A DNA stretch of 64,000 nucleotides from Xestospongia bergquistia. Its lineage: Eukaryota; Porifera; Demospongiae; Haplosclerida; Petrosiidae. Each line of letters opens with the position of its first letter. Position 1 is the first letter of the stretch. A program made the position numbers and the translations under genes. A model generated the notes under the pieces. It was not told where the DNA came from. It worked only from the letters and a program-made list of their open reading frames with translations, and ran no database searches. The DNA lies in the NCBI GenBank assembly GCA_963965975.1, contig OZ014424.1:5042380-5106379 (forward strand). The letters are read 5' to 3'. Shown piece by piece: positions 12,056 to 24,000 of this stretch.

Positions 12056-13068
12056 ATGGAATATACCTTCTTTGTTGTGGCCATCTTGTGCTTCAACTAC
12101 TCTATAGCCAGTCCAATTTTTATCATTCCACTCGACCCTGTTAGTATTGTTGATCCAGAGCCATCACTGTTAACATTCAATGAAGCCCTTCAGCTCTATG
12201 ACAAAGTTGTTCATGCTAGAGATTCTTGTCTGAATGTTAAAGATAGAATAGTGAGTGTATGCAAATATTATTGCACAGCTAGTAATATTGTGATTTTTTT
12301 CATGATGCAGTTGACCCTAAGATTTGGCGGCAATATTACACCAAGGTTTCCACTTGTTAATTGTGTGTTGAAACCTCATTACAATTGTAAAATTAATGTA
12401 AGTAGAATTTTTTTCTTATTCTTGTTAATAATGTTACAAACAGTAATGGATTGTTGATGTAATTTGAAATCCTTAGTTTGTATTTCTATTACGCAAACTA
12501 TTCATTATCTGTGTCATGCTATAAACATGTCTATTTTGCAGGAACTTACTTCTGCTTTGCAGCATCTTCGTAAAGATCTAGATCATCTTCAGGAGATGTG
12601 GCCAGTATTGTTAAATGTTATCAATTATGAGAACAGTATTAATAACAGTGACATTTTATTGCTATTATATTTTAATTCTTGTAAAGAGAAGGTAAAAGTT
12701 GTAATCAACTCTCTTCAAAATACAGTAAGTGATAACTGTACACTTTCTCCTATATTATCTCACATCTGCAGTTTAGTGATTCATCTGGTGATGATGCATC
12801 TGGTCTTATTGCACCTGGACAATATGACTTTGTAAGTTTCTTGTACTTAAAAAATTAACATTAACAGTACATGTACCATTTTGTACTCTGTGGCTTAAGT
12901 TGAAACTCTCTCTCTCTCTCCCTCCCTCCATAGACCAAACCTGCACGTTGTTCCAATTGCACATCATTCTCTGATCAATATTATAACATGTATGAGTTAC
13001 ATGAGCTCCTTCAGTTCACACTAGATAATGTGTATTGTATTAAGGAGACACTAAACCCTAATCATTAA
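12056..13068 (+). CDS. Secreted four-helix protein, cytokine-like (219 aa)
   Basis: Five exons (12056-12250, 12311-12397, 12542-12724, 12772-12831, 12934-13068) join with every intron in phase 0. A signal peptide (FFVVAILCFNYSIASP) is followed by four predicted amphipathic helices: A about 40-65 (FNEALQLYDKVVHARDSC); B about 95-123 (LTSALQHLRKDLDHLQEMW); C about 129-154 (SDILLLLYFNSCKEKVKVVI); D about 187-213 (YELHELLQFTLDNVYC). A long A-B loop (exon 2) and C-D loop (exon 4) separate them, and Cys residues sit in helices and loops. Putative N-glycosylation sites are NIT, NVS-like and NCT. Exon-to-helix layout and phase-0 introns are typical of class I/II helical cytokine genes. I see no diagnostic cytokine motif, so the assignment rests on architecture and could be another small helical secreted family. 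Confidence 0.7.
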
Positions 13069-13258
13069 AAACTAGCTAACTAAATATCCAAACTAAAATA
13101 ATGTTAATTTTTTTTCATTTTTTGATTAATTTTGTAAAAATAATTATAATACAATTATTGATAACTTTTAATAATGTAATAACTTTTAATAATGTAATAA
13201 CTTGCAAAAATTATGAAACATACAAAAATTAGTTATAATAAAAAAAGAACTTCCTCTT

Positions 13259-13366
13259 TTAATGTCTTACTTCATAAATACTGTCAATATTTTCTAAAAG
13301 TTCTGATACTATCTTCAATGATTCTACTCCCTGACATAATTCTCTAAAAAGTTGAGAATTAATTAC

Positions 13367-13426
<60 letters not shown>

Positions 13427-15909
13427 ATCTCTCTTTCTCTCTCTAGATCTACTAACTTAATCTGTAAGTCTGCTCTTTGTGCTGCAGTTCGAAGTTGCTG
13501 TGAAGCATAGTTAGCTTTCTCTCTAACACCTGTCACAAGATCTTCATAGCTTTTATGAATAGCTTGAGGATTAGCTTTAGCTAATTGCATCTATGAGCAG
13601 ATAAATGAATGAACAGATGGATAGATGAAAGGTACTTGTTATTTAACAATTCTTCAGAAGTTGTTAACAATTTTTTTTAATAATAATAATTGTTTTCAAA
13701 ATTCACAACGTAATATATCGTAAACTGATGAGTTATCATCACCTTAATTATTTTCAAGAACTAAACCAATTTGATCAACACCTTTACCAATGGGAAAACA
13801 ATGTGTCATAACATGGTCATGCATTGAAAACCTCTGTCTTACTTTTTATTAAAAACAAACAATGAAACTTCTCTATAATGAGGGCTTATGTAAACTTGAA
13901 AATTGTCCTTAGCATAGAGGTGTCCTCAATATAGAGGTTGTATAATACACTAAAGTAGTAGTATGGGACTAGAACAAGTGTCCTCAATATAGAGGTTGTA
14001 TAATACACTAAAGTATTAGTATGGGACTAGAACAAGTGTCCTCAATTATAGAGGTTGTATAATACACTAAAGTATTAGTATGGGACTAGAACAAGTGTCC
14101 TCAATATAGAGGTTGTATAATACACTAAAGTATTAGTATGGGACTAGAACAAGTGTCCTCAATTATAGAGGTTGTATAATACACTAAAGTATTAGTATGG
14201 GACTAGAACAAGTGTCCTCAATATAGAGGTTGTATAATACACTAAAGTATTAGTATGGGACTAGAACAAGTGTCCTCAATATAGAGGTTGTATAATACAC
14301 TAAAGTATTAGTATGGGACTAGAACAAGTGTCCTCAATATAGAGGTTGTATAATACACTAAAGTATTAGTATGGGACTAGAACAAGTGTCCTCAATATAG
14401 AGGTTGTATAATACACTAAAGTATTAGTATGGGACTAGAACAAGTGTCCTCAATATAGAGGTTGTATAATACACTAAAGTATTAGTATGGGACTAGAACA
14501 AGTGTCCTCAATTATAGAGGTTGTATAATACACTAAAGTATTAGTATGGGACTAGAACAAGTGTCCTCAATATAGAGGTTGTATAATACACTAAAGTATT
14601 AGTATGGGACTAGAACAAGTGTCCTCAATATAGAGGTTGTATAATACACTAAAGTATTAGTATGGGACTAGAACAAGTGTCCTCAATATAGAGGTTGTAT
14701 AATACACTAAAGTATTAGTATGGGACTAGAACAAGTGTCCTCAATATAGAGGTTGTATAATACACTAAAGTATTAGTATGGGACTAGAACAAGTGTCCTC
14801 AATATAGAGGTTGTATAATACACTAAAGTATTAGTATGGGACTTGAACAAGTGTCCTCAATTATAGAGAGTTTAAGCTTTTAATCAAATTTAATACTTGT
14901 TCAATTTCAACGAATGGTTTTCTTTTTTAAAAACTACCTCAATACACTATTAGATATGTGTCTCACACTTAAGTCATCTAACCTGCAAAGTTTGTATCTC
15001 TGATTTTAATTTTGCAATGGTTGTTTCAGCAGCTGCTGCTCTTTGCTATAAGAATATTAAAGTTAATACATTTTATATTGTACTGACTGTTGCTGTTTCT
15101 AAGTTCTTCTCTACTTTTTGCACTAAATTTTCTAAAGCTTTTGTCTCCTTGTCTTCCTTTTCTTTTAAAACTTTCATCTCTTCCTTTAGCAAACTGGATC
15201 TATTAGTGATAATGACAGACAGACAGACAGACCAATGGAAAATAAACAATTGTTTTGGGTAAGTGATATTAACATACTTGTTCCTTTCTATTTTTAACTC
15301 TTCTTCATAATTGCTTAATTTTTTTTTTAACATTTCATTTTCTGTCTTTACCTATTACAATGTATCCATTCATCCATCAATCCATCAATTCGTCCATCAA
15401 TCCATCCATTCATCCATCAATTCATCCATTCGTCCATCAATCCATCCATTCGTCCATCAATTCATTTATCAATCCACCTTCTTCAATTCACTCAACAGCT
15501 GGTGTTGTGATTCATCAGGTGCCAATACTGCAACATTTGGAAATGGATTCATTTCAAAGGGACTGCCTTCTTCATCACTTTCATCACTATTTTTAATTTC
15601 CACTGTGGGTTCAGTCAAGGGGTCTGATATTAATATGGGAACAGGTTGGGGTAGACCCCCTTTTAAGGGGTCCGATAACTCATTGTCACTGTCACTAGAA
15701 AATAAGTCTTGAGTTATAGGGTCTGATACAGGAAGTGATTGTGGAAGTTGTGGTAGAGGGTCTAGTAATGTTGGTGGTGGTAAGGGGACATTCTCCCCCT
15801 CGTCACTACTAAATGAGCTGTTAGAATCTTTATGATGGCTATGTTCTTGTTGAGTCTTTGATTTTGTCTTCACAAAATTTTTAAACGAGAAAGGATTATC
15901 TAAAGACAT
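13259..15909 (-). CDS. ENTR1: ENTR1/SDCCAG3-like endosomal trafficking protein
   Basis: Exon 1 (15478-15909) begins MSLDNPFSFKNFVK, the N-terminal NPFSF motif of the ENTR1/SDCCAG3 family, followed by an acidic, proline-rich disordered stretch. Later exons near 15282-15354, 15080-15205, 14984-15047, 13462-13590 and 13259-13345 encode a long coiled coil (ENEMLKKKLSNYEEELKIE; ETKALENLVQKVEKNLE; RAAAAETTIAKLKSEIQ). The conserved C-terminal region includes ELCQGVESLKIVSELLENID and the protein ends VRH. ENTR1 acts with retromer and PTPN13 in endosomal sorting and ciliogenesis. One intron carries the second 58-bp minisatellite array, another a CT tract, another an ATCC tract. The last acceptor could lie at a few nearby AGs. 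The family call rests on remembered motifs and is moderately strong. Confidence 0.7.
13369..13445 (-). repeat. (CT)n/(AG)n microsatellite in ENTR1-like intron
   Basis: This is a long CT run on the plus strand, which reads as AG in the sense of the host gene. It lies just upstream of the terminal exon. Confidence 0.95.
13914..14868 (-). repeat. 58-bp minisatellite array (about 16 copies) in ENTR1-like intron
   Basis: The tandem unit GTCCTCAATATAGAGGTTGT continues through TATTAGTATGGGACTAGAAC. It is the reverse complement of the VAP intron array. Copies are nearly identical; a few have one extra T in the palindromic part. Relative to the host gene's sense strand the orientation is the same as in VAP. 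Confidence 0.95.
15363..15477 (+). repeat. ATCC/ATTC tetranucleotide tract
   Basis: Imperfect CATCCATTCATCCATCAATC repeats fill the first intron of the ENTR1-like gene. Plus-strand frames across it are repeat artefacts. Confidence 0.9.
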
Positions 15910-15949
15910 GTTAAACCTCTTATAAAAAGAACACTCTGACTAAAGATAT

Positions 15950-16018
15950 ACTTGACACTTGTTCTAGTCCCATACTAGTACTCTAGTGTGCTATTCAACA
16001 TGTCCTCTGCATTGAGGA
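15950..16018 (+). repeat. Solo degenerate copy of the 58-bp unit
   Basis: ACTTGTTCTAGTCCCATACT continues to a diverged CCTCTGCATTGAGGACAGC. The copy lies just upstream of the ENTR1-like start and shows that the unit is dispersed as well as tandem. Confidence 0.8.
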
Positions 16019-16292
16019 CAGCACAGCTTCCTCATTGCAGAATAAGTATGCAAGGGAAATTGTCATGGTACACCAAATACTAGCTATGTGTACATGTACA
16101 TGTCTATTAGTACTTAATAATTACATGTACATATGTAATGTGGTAATGAGATTGTAAACACATTTAAGAGAGTTGGGTGAGTATACCCATTACAACAATC
16201 TAGTGTATATGTACATGTATCTACACATTCCATTATCCATTTAATCATGTGACCTATCCTATGATATACATATTATAGTTACGTAGAGAGCT

Positions 16293-16487
16293 TCAATCAC
16301 CTCCTGAGGCTACCTCTGGGAATGGAGTAGTGTCGCTATCAGTAACAGATTTTCCAGCTTTACTGGTGGTACTTTTCTTTTTCTTAGGGCCATCTTTTTT
16401 CTTGCTGTCATCTTTTCCATGTTCTCTTTTGCTCACAAACGCTTTAAATGAGAAAGGATTGACACTCTCTTCATTCTCATCAGCCAT
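16293..16487 (-). CDS. Short NPFSF-motif protein, 64 aa
   Basis: The start at 16485-16487 gives MADENEESVNPFSFKAFVS, then a Lys-rich stretch (KKKDGPKKKKSTTSK) and an acidic end, with a stop at 16293. The NPFSFKxFV motif is shared with the adjacent ENTR1-like gene, so this looks like a duplicated first exon that became its own gene, or an alternative first exon of that gene. An ATTAAA polyadenylation-like hexamer lies about 50 nt past the stop, which favours a separate transcript. A donor inside the last codons (GAG/GTAGCC) would allow splicing to 15.9 kb in frame. The start faces AGXT2 only 49 bp away. Confidence 0.5.
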   Translation of the reverse strand: MADENEESVNPFSFKAFVSKREHGKDDSKKKDGPKKKKSTTSKAGKSVTDSDTTPFPEVASGGD

Positions 16488-16536
16488 TTTGCAGACAGCC
16501 ACACCTCTAAGTAGGGGTGGCTCAAGCATCTCCAGC
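16488..16536. promoter_or_regulatory. 49-bp bidirectional promoter
   Basis: This is the shortest divergent gap in the window. It contains CCACACCTC and GGGGTGGCTC, which are CACCC/KLF-like boxes on opposite strands. 5' UTRs must overlap the neighbouring first exon or be extremely short. Confidence 0.4.
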
Positions 16537-19417
16537 ATGGCAATCAAAGGTCTACTGTCTTCCTTCTCAAAAACAAAGGGACGCATTTTCAAATGGAATA
16601 GCATCATAGCATGTAGCAAATGGTCTTCCACAACTCCAGTGGGTAAGCCGTTAACTCTTAAATACACTTAAAAATTATACTGTTTGCTAGTCTCACCATC
16701 TGCACTGGAGAATGACATCTCTCTCCCTTCCATGCCTCATTGCGACTTTATACCTAAACAATACACAGTAAGGAAATATAAAAAATCTATTTAACACCAA
16801 AAGTAAATCCATTTAGTACCAACCATTGATCCATTGTTCAACCTTCTATTATGTATTCATCCATCAGTACATCCATGTTATTGTCCATTATTTTATTTAT
16901 CTATCCATTCAATTAATTTATCATTTTATTTATCCATCAATACAGGGTCGGTCTTATGACGATACTCTTGCTATTAGGAAAAAGCACCTCACTCCAGCTT
17001 TATTAACATATTATACTAAACCAGTTCTTATACATCAAGTAATTCTAAATATAGTAACCTTGATGATGTAATAATAGCATCAATTAAGCTAAATATAGTA
17101 TCTTTAATGTATATACTCATAATAGGGTTATAAACAATGGCTCTTTGATCATACTGGTAAACGATATCTTGATTTGTTTGCTGGAATTGTGACTGTTAGC
17201 GTGGGACATTGTCACCCGTTAGTAATGAATGAATGGATGGATGGATAACAGATTGATGTGTATAAAGATAGATGAATGACAGACAGACAGATGGACAGAT
17301 AGTCTATACAGATAAATGAATGACAGACAGACGACAGACTAATGAACAGAGATATTTCATACTTATAATTTTTAACTCTTTTTAAAGTAAGCTGGTGGAA
17401 GTAGCCCAGAGACAATTAGAGACATTATGGCACACCACTAATATATATCTCCATCCCACAATACATGAATTTGCTGAACAGCTCACATCAAAATTACCCG
17501 GAGATCTTAAGGTACTCAATACTAAGTCTCATACCTATACTGCTCTCCTCATACCCATACTAGGTTGTTTATTTCACTAACAGTGGATCTGAGGCTAATG
17601 ATTTAGCTGTTATTATGGCCAAATTACATACTGGTGCTCATGATATTGTAACGCTAAGGTCAGTATAGCCTCTTTATCAATCTATCATTTCATTCATCCA
17701 TCCATTTAATCTACTGTTGAATCTGTCTATTCATCTATCCATCATCCATCTCTAATTTGCACAAGCCATCCATCATTTGGTTGAATAATCTTTTATAGAA
17801 ATAGTTATCATGGAGGTTCTCCATTTGCTATGGAGATGACAAATATTGGTACATGGAAGTATCCATTACATCGTCACCTCGGTATCCATGCTGTGAGTTA
17901 AACCACTCATTGGCATTACCACTATCAACATCAGTAAATTATGATATAGAGTATCAACCCAGATGTCTTTCGTGGCCCTTGGGGGGGAGCCAATTGTCGA
18001 GACAGTATTGCTCAGACTCAGCGTCCTTGCAATTGTGCTAAAGGTATCCTATTTATAGTCTTGAATTGTCGGCACATACTTATATTGTCTATCTAGGTCA
18101 ATGTGAAGCATCTTTGATGTATGCTGACCAGCTAGAAGATCTTTTGAAACATTGTTGTCCAAAGAAAGTGGCAGGATTCTTAGCTGAAACAATACAGGTA
18201 TTATAATATATTATCGTATGTGCTACATGCAACCTAACTGTTGCTTAATAATAGTCCTCCATTTTTTACAGGGAGTAGGTGGAGCTGTTCATTTACCTAA
18301 AGGATTTTTGAAGCGAGCTTATGAACTTATCAGAGAGAGAGGCGGAGTGTGTATCTCTGATGAGGTAGGATCTCATAGTGTCAGTGGATTTTATTTTCTT
18401 ACCTTGACTACATTAATGTTGTTGTTTGAAATTGATGCAATAATGGAAACAATTGATAATTTAGTTACTTTTTGTACTAGGTTCAATGTGGTTTTGGTAG
18501 ACTAGGTACACATTATTGGGGATTTGAAACACAAGATGTTGTACCAGATATAGGTCTGTTCATTTATCAGTCTGTCCATCCATCCATTTGTCTATCTATT
18601 GTTTATTTTGCTTATTTAACTCACTTTCTTCTTCTCATTTTTTAATTTTTTTCTCTTTTTTTCTTTCTTTCTTGCAGTGACAATGGCTAAAGGTATTGGT
18701 AATGGTTTTCCTATGGCTGCTGTGGTTACTACCCCCGGTAATCAATAGATTGACAATTGACTTTATTAACTAATAATTATTATAGCTATTGCTCAGAGTA
18801 TGACTCAAGCATTGCATTTTAATACATTTGGCGGTAATCCTATGGCTTGTGCAATTGGTTCAGCTGTATTAGATGTAAGTAATAATTAATATAATTCATT
18901 ATATTTAATTTTAATAATTATTATAATTAGATTATTGATGAAGAGAAACTGCAGGCAAATTGTAATCATGTTGGTACTTTGCTCCTTAGTGAATTGATGA
19001 AGTTACGAGATGAGTTTGAAGTTGTTGGTGATATCCGAGGAAAAGGACTAATGATCGGACTGGAGTTAGTAAAGAACAAGGTCGGAAATGACCGTCATCC
19101 TTCCATTTCTAACTATCTATCCATTCATTTGTCCATTCATTTGTACATCCTTTATCTCTATACAGGAAACTAAAGAACCTCTTCCAGCTGCTGAAGTAAC
19201 AGAGATATGGGAGAACTGCAAGAACCATGGTGTTCTTATTGGTAAAGGTGGACTTTATGGCACTGTATGTTAGATCTTTATCAATAAAGTACCTAATACT
19301 GGTATATTTCATTCCTAGACTTTGCGTATTAAACCTCCAATGTGTGTCACTGAGGAAGATGTTTGTTTTGCTGTAGGAGTTTTGAGAGCTGTCTTGAAAG
19401 AATACTCCAGCAAATAA
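16537..19417 (+). CDS. AGXT2: Alanine-glyoxylate aminotransferase 2, mitochondrial
   Basis: This PLP enzyme transfers amino groups from alanine (or dimethylarginine, beta-aminoisobutyrate) to glyoxylate in mitochondria. Exon 1 (16537-16642) encodes a Ser/Lys/Arg-rich presequence ([20 protein letters not shown]). Exon 2 (16691-16767) has [12 protein letters not shown], the conserved start of the mature AGXT2 region. Further exons give [31 protein letters not shown] (PLP phosphate binding), [16 protein letters not shown] and [15 protein letters not shown] with the Schiff-base lysine. [15 protein letters not shown] follows, and the end is [15 protein letters not shown]. About fifteen small exons, all open, cover the full fold type I enzyme. 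Introns carry ATCC repeats. Family call is firm. Confidence 0.92.
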
Positions 19418-20227
19418 TCATGATACATAGTTTGCTGTAGTGGTCATGATCTATTGTAATAATTCTGAAAGAGGTTAAATAAATTTTCAACATGACCACC
19501 CCAATCAACATTTATTTTCATAGTGTGTCAATTATTATTATTAAATTATTAATTTAAAATTATAATGCAGCTGTTCTGCAATATTAGCATATGTTATAAT
19601 ATTGTCTATTGATGAATTGCATGTTAAAATTAATATTAGATCAATTCATCTTTCAGCTGGAAAATTCTTTAAGAGAGTGGTCAATTGGATTGTTTTAAAG
19701 TTCATAACACTTTGCTAAGTATTAAATGACACACAAGGAATTGTTATGAATAGTTTGAATTGAATATCATTTTACATTGAAGAGGGGTGGAGTATAACAA
19801 AATGATGAATCTTTAAAGGTGAGTCTAAAACCAATCTTATATAAAACTAATGACTTGAAATTAAATGAAAACAATTGTCTCTTATAAACTATATAATATA
19901 GACTGTAATTAACAGCTGTACAGTTTGAATACATATTACTAATGTTGTTTACCAATGTTTCTTTGTTTCCATGACAACTGAACAATGTTACTTTTAATAA
20001 TTATAAGTTGTTATAAATCTTAATTCTTATATTGTAATAGATTGAGTCATCATTAATCCACAACTATGCTATCCTGTTGTAATAATTATTGATTTGATTT
20101 TATCAGTATCTTTCTTCTTTACTTACAGATTTACAGCCCCCAATTATAGTCATCCAATTTTTTGATATACCTCTTAATATAACTACTTCAGTATCATTTA
20201 AATATGTTTGTATACAACAACAGAAAA
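19418..20227. other. Intergenic, AT-rich
   Basis: This is AT-rich sequence after AGXT2. An AATAAA-like site near 19479 (TTAAATAAATTT) is a likely AGXT2 polyadenylation signal. A frame beginning after an acceptor-like TTACAG near 20130 is open to about 20318 but has no recognised motif. Confidence 0.4.
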
Positions 20228-20566
20228 ATGTTTTCACGATTTCTATGGCCACATGCAGCTGGAAATTACCTCGTATTTTGTTGGGTTTTCTTCCTTTCTT
20301 TGATACAAAGAACTGAAGAAGATGAGACACCCTCTGTCAATAGCACTACTAGCAGCATTACTCATGGTACTAGTCCTCAGCTTATAGCAGCTGTTCTTGT
20401 TCCAGGAGTTTTAATAATAATATTGTTAATAATTATTATTATAGTGTTGATGATAATTCTTGTCAAGTTGTGTCAAAGACAATATGAACATACACAAATT
20501 GTTCCCACGTCTAAACACACAAGTCCTGAGTTCATTGAAGTAACAACTGTTATTAGTGAAAATTAA
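20228..20566 (+). CDS. Small type I membrane protein, 112 aa
   Basis: I do not recognise a family. The start at 20228 (MFSRFLWPHAAG) gives a signal-peptide-like hydrophobic segment (YLVFCWVFFLSLI), then a short acidic Ser/Thr-rich ectodomain with NST and NTT-like glycosylation potential. A long transmembrane segment follows (LIAAVLVPGVLIIILLIIII and onward), then KLCQRQYEHTQIVPTSKHTS. The cytoplasmic tail has one tyrosine and a Thr/Glu-rich end (EFIEVTTVISEN). This single-exon frame may instead be the terminal exon of a longer receptor whose upstream exons I could not join. Its position next to the EGF gene cluster, which also contains type I proteins, is suggestive only. Confidence 0.45.
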   Translation: MFSRFLWPHAAGNYLVFCWVFFLSLIQRTEEDETPSVNSTTSSITHGTSPQLIAAVLVPGVLIIILLIIIIIVLMIILVKLCQRQYEHTQIVPTSKHTSPEFIEVTTVISEN

Positions 20567-21069
20567 TTATTTAAATTATATTTATACTCTTCAGTTTTAC
20601 AGCTGGCAATACATGTCACTGTGACATACATGTGTATATGTTTATTTATTGTATCATCAGTTACTATGACAACAATAGATGACCACACCTTCACTTGATC
20701 ATTGAGATGATATGCATAATATAGTAATAATGTCCAATACCAATAACTAATGTACTTTTCTAGTACTATAACTAACATTGTCAACAAAGCTATCCATGGT
20801 GGTGTGGTTTTGACATTAAATATTCAAAAAAACTGTTTCCAAAATGTAACAATAATAGATTAAATAACAAAGTAATAGATAAAAACTATAATAAAGTTTA
20901 TTTCTGATAATATAACTTATACAAGAATGCAAAAATATTGCTGGGTAATGAAGCTAATATTATGCATACATAATTCACATCTAAATATATTACTGTTTAA
21001 AAAAGTCTATAATTTTATAACTATTAATAAATGCTAGTTTATTAATTATATTCTCTAAATGTGTTGTCA
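20567..21069. other. Convergent intergenic region
   Basis: This AT-rich region lies between the small membrane protein and the stop of the first EGF gene. I see no gene or marked repeat in it. Confidence 0.5.
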
Positions 21070-24000
21070 TCAAGATCCACAGGTGCCTGCATAAGCTGTA
21101 GCATAATCACAGCAAGGTCCATCATGTAGTTTCTAGAGAAATAAGAATAATATTATTTTACTTTCTATCTATCTATTTAAGTACTTCAATGTGATTTGAG
21201 TCAATGAATGGATGATTATGTGAACAGATGGATGGATGGATAGAGGAATGGATAGATGGATGAATTGATGGACAGATGGATGAATGGACACATACAAGTC
21301 ATGACTAAAACTCACTGTAACTTCGACACAGTTTCTTTGACAAGCATTGTGGTAAGTGTTACCATCAAGTCCACATTCAAGGGCCTGGTCATTTGTGCAA
21401 TTACAAGGAGTGGTACATTTCCCATAAATAGGAAAAGATCTCGTTTGAGATTGTAGGGGTAATAGTTTAGCCACTGAGGTAGTGTATTGAGGGACACACT
21501 CATCTGGACTTTGACACCTATTACAGATGAAAGAGAAAAGAGATTAATATTGTAATACTGTGTGTGTGTGTGTGTGTGTGCGTGTGTGTATGATATAATA
21601 TTAATAATAAAGATATCATGAATACTAAAATTAATAGTTAAATTATTCTCTTGTAAAGAATATGAGACACAACTTATTAACACTTAGAGGAGAAGCAGAA
21701 TAAGGAGTCATTAATTTATTAATGTATTCTATAGCATTTATCAATAAATTAATTACAAAATTCACATATAAAGTTAATGTCATTAAAAGTTGTATTTATT
21801 ATATAGAGTAGTACTGTACCTGAAATCATGTTTTGTTCCTGCTATGCAGTCTTCTCCAGTTGCACGATAGACAGAACAGTAACGAATAGTTTTAACTTCT
21901 AAAGTAATTGTTTGGTCCCCATCAAAAGCATCTTCATGGAGCTTTTCAATTTGATCTGGTTGAAGAGGAGCAGTACTCATAAAGAGATTGCGAATCGTGC
22001 CTTTAAATCTGAAATGTTGAGTAGTTGGTCTTCCTCCAACATAGAGAATGTTATACTGAAAAGAAAGAGATTCAATTATCTATATGTAATGCAATTCATC
22101 CATCTATTTGTCCATTTATCCATTCATCTGTCCATCTATTCATTCATCTGTCCATTTATCCATTAATCATAATATGTACACAATACATAACACCCTCAAA
22201 CATAAAGTCGTTTGGTGTTATCACTTGCACTCCCAAGGCCCACATTACCCAATGGGACTGATTTTGGGGAGACACATATAATAATGAGATTCATAACAAT
22301 ACATTTGTACTTTAATAGTATATTGGATTTCAACATGACTATATTCACAATATAAAATAACGGTAAACAACCCTCAAAGTCTAACTAAAAAGCATCTGTT
22401 TGACATGTGTAGTCATGTTTCTCAGCCCTCCAAGTAGTAAAAAATATTCATAAATATTTTATAGTGTAAAAAATCAATTATTTTATTACCATCTGTCAAA
22501 TATGGCACTAATAGTTACAAGGAAAGAAACATACTTCTATTTCACAATTATTTAATCTTTTTATAGAAGACTAATATTAATCTAGTTGATCATTTTCCCA
22601 TCAAACTATCCATGTACTTACTTACCCCTGGTCTAAATGCAGGCACTTTTGGTAGAGGACTCTGTTGAGCAGCAACCACACCATCAATATATAAGATAGC
22701 ACGATTAGCAGCGCTATCAATAACAGCTGCAATAGAGTGATATTTGCCATCGGCAACAGAGACGTCATAAAAAAAGATAATATCTCTATAACCTTCACCA
22801 TCCTCATCTGAGCCATATATAAACCAGGCAGTTCTCTTTGTACTTCGGAGGTACAACCCAAAGTCTCTCATTTTGTCATTGATTCCTTTACCGATAACAT
22901 AACCATCATTACCAGCTGTTTGGTTAACAACTGCAAAGATAGTGAGGTCAGAAGCTATGTTAGGGTGATCTGCTCCTTTGATTGTCGATATTTGTTCTCC
23001 GTTAAAATATAAGGGATTGTTTTGAAGGAACATGTTCTCACCGGGAAGAGCATCTGCTGGATTTTGGAAATAGTTTCCATTATCTTCTGGTAGAGTTGTG
23101 TTACCACAGAAATAGTTTGGCTCACAGTCTGAATCAGAAGTACAATCTATGATAGAGAGACAGTGGAATAAATGAATGAATTGATGGATGAATGGATGGA
23201 TAGATGGATGGATGGATGGATGGATGGATGGATGAATGGATGGATGAAGGGGATAGATGGATGAGTCATTTTACTTAATGGTTTTGGTTGACAAGTATAT
23301 TGATAGGAGATATCAGGAATACAACGAGTGTAAGGATGACATCTAAATGAAAATGAAAAATAAATTAATGAATAATTAATTAACTGACTTGTTTTGTGAC
23401 GATTGGCAGAGAGTAGAGGGTGCAACAGTAGGAGCGGGACAGGAATCCCCACTTTGAAGATATGGAACACATTGACCAACTGGTTTAACCAAAGAATAAA
23501 AGTCATTATGTAATGTTTGTACAAATGTAGCATCAATGAGCTCCTCAAAGAAGATCACCTGATATATTGTGCCGATAAATCGGAAGGAACGAGGTAGTCT
23601 AGCGCCAACAAAAAGAGAAGCTTTGGTTGAGGTAGTGATCTACAGAGGAACAAGAAAGATAAAACATTGATAACATCATGCCATGATAATTTGATAGGTC
23701 ACAACATGTGTCACTACTTGTTGATTTTAGTTAAATGTAACTTGAGCTGTCTATTATATTAATGTTCTTATGTGAGAACATACACTCTAAGGGGTGTGTC
23801 TCTCACCAAAAGAGGTGAAACTTCAAACAAATTACATTTCAAAATACAGCAATGGATTTTTCAAGTATAAACATCAACTAACTGACTATTACTATACAGT
23901 TACTTTTAAAATACTGTCTTAACACTATGACAATGGTTACTTTGATTAACTAACCCCATATGAAAAGTCTGGATTTTGCAAAGACTTGATTCCATTAGCG

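Noticed and set aside
13914-14868. CRISPR-like regular repeat array
   Set aside because: The 58-bp units are contiguous, with no unique spacers, and lie in a eukaryotic intron; it is a minisatellite.
15372-16487. Joining the 16.4-kb NPFSF exon to the 15.9-kb exon as one ENTR1 gene
   Set aside because: Possible through a weak GAG/GTAGCC donor, but each exon has its own sensible start and an ATTAAA follows the first; kept as separate genes with low confidence.
16330-16671. 113-codon plus-strand frame starting MSLSVTDFPALL
   Set aside because: Its first part is antisense to the NPFSF exon. Only the portion from the ATG at 16537 is used, as the AGXT2 presequence.
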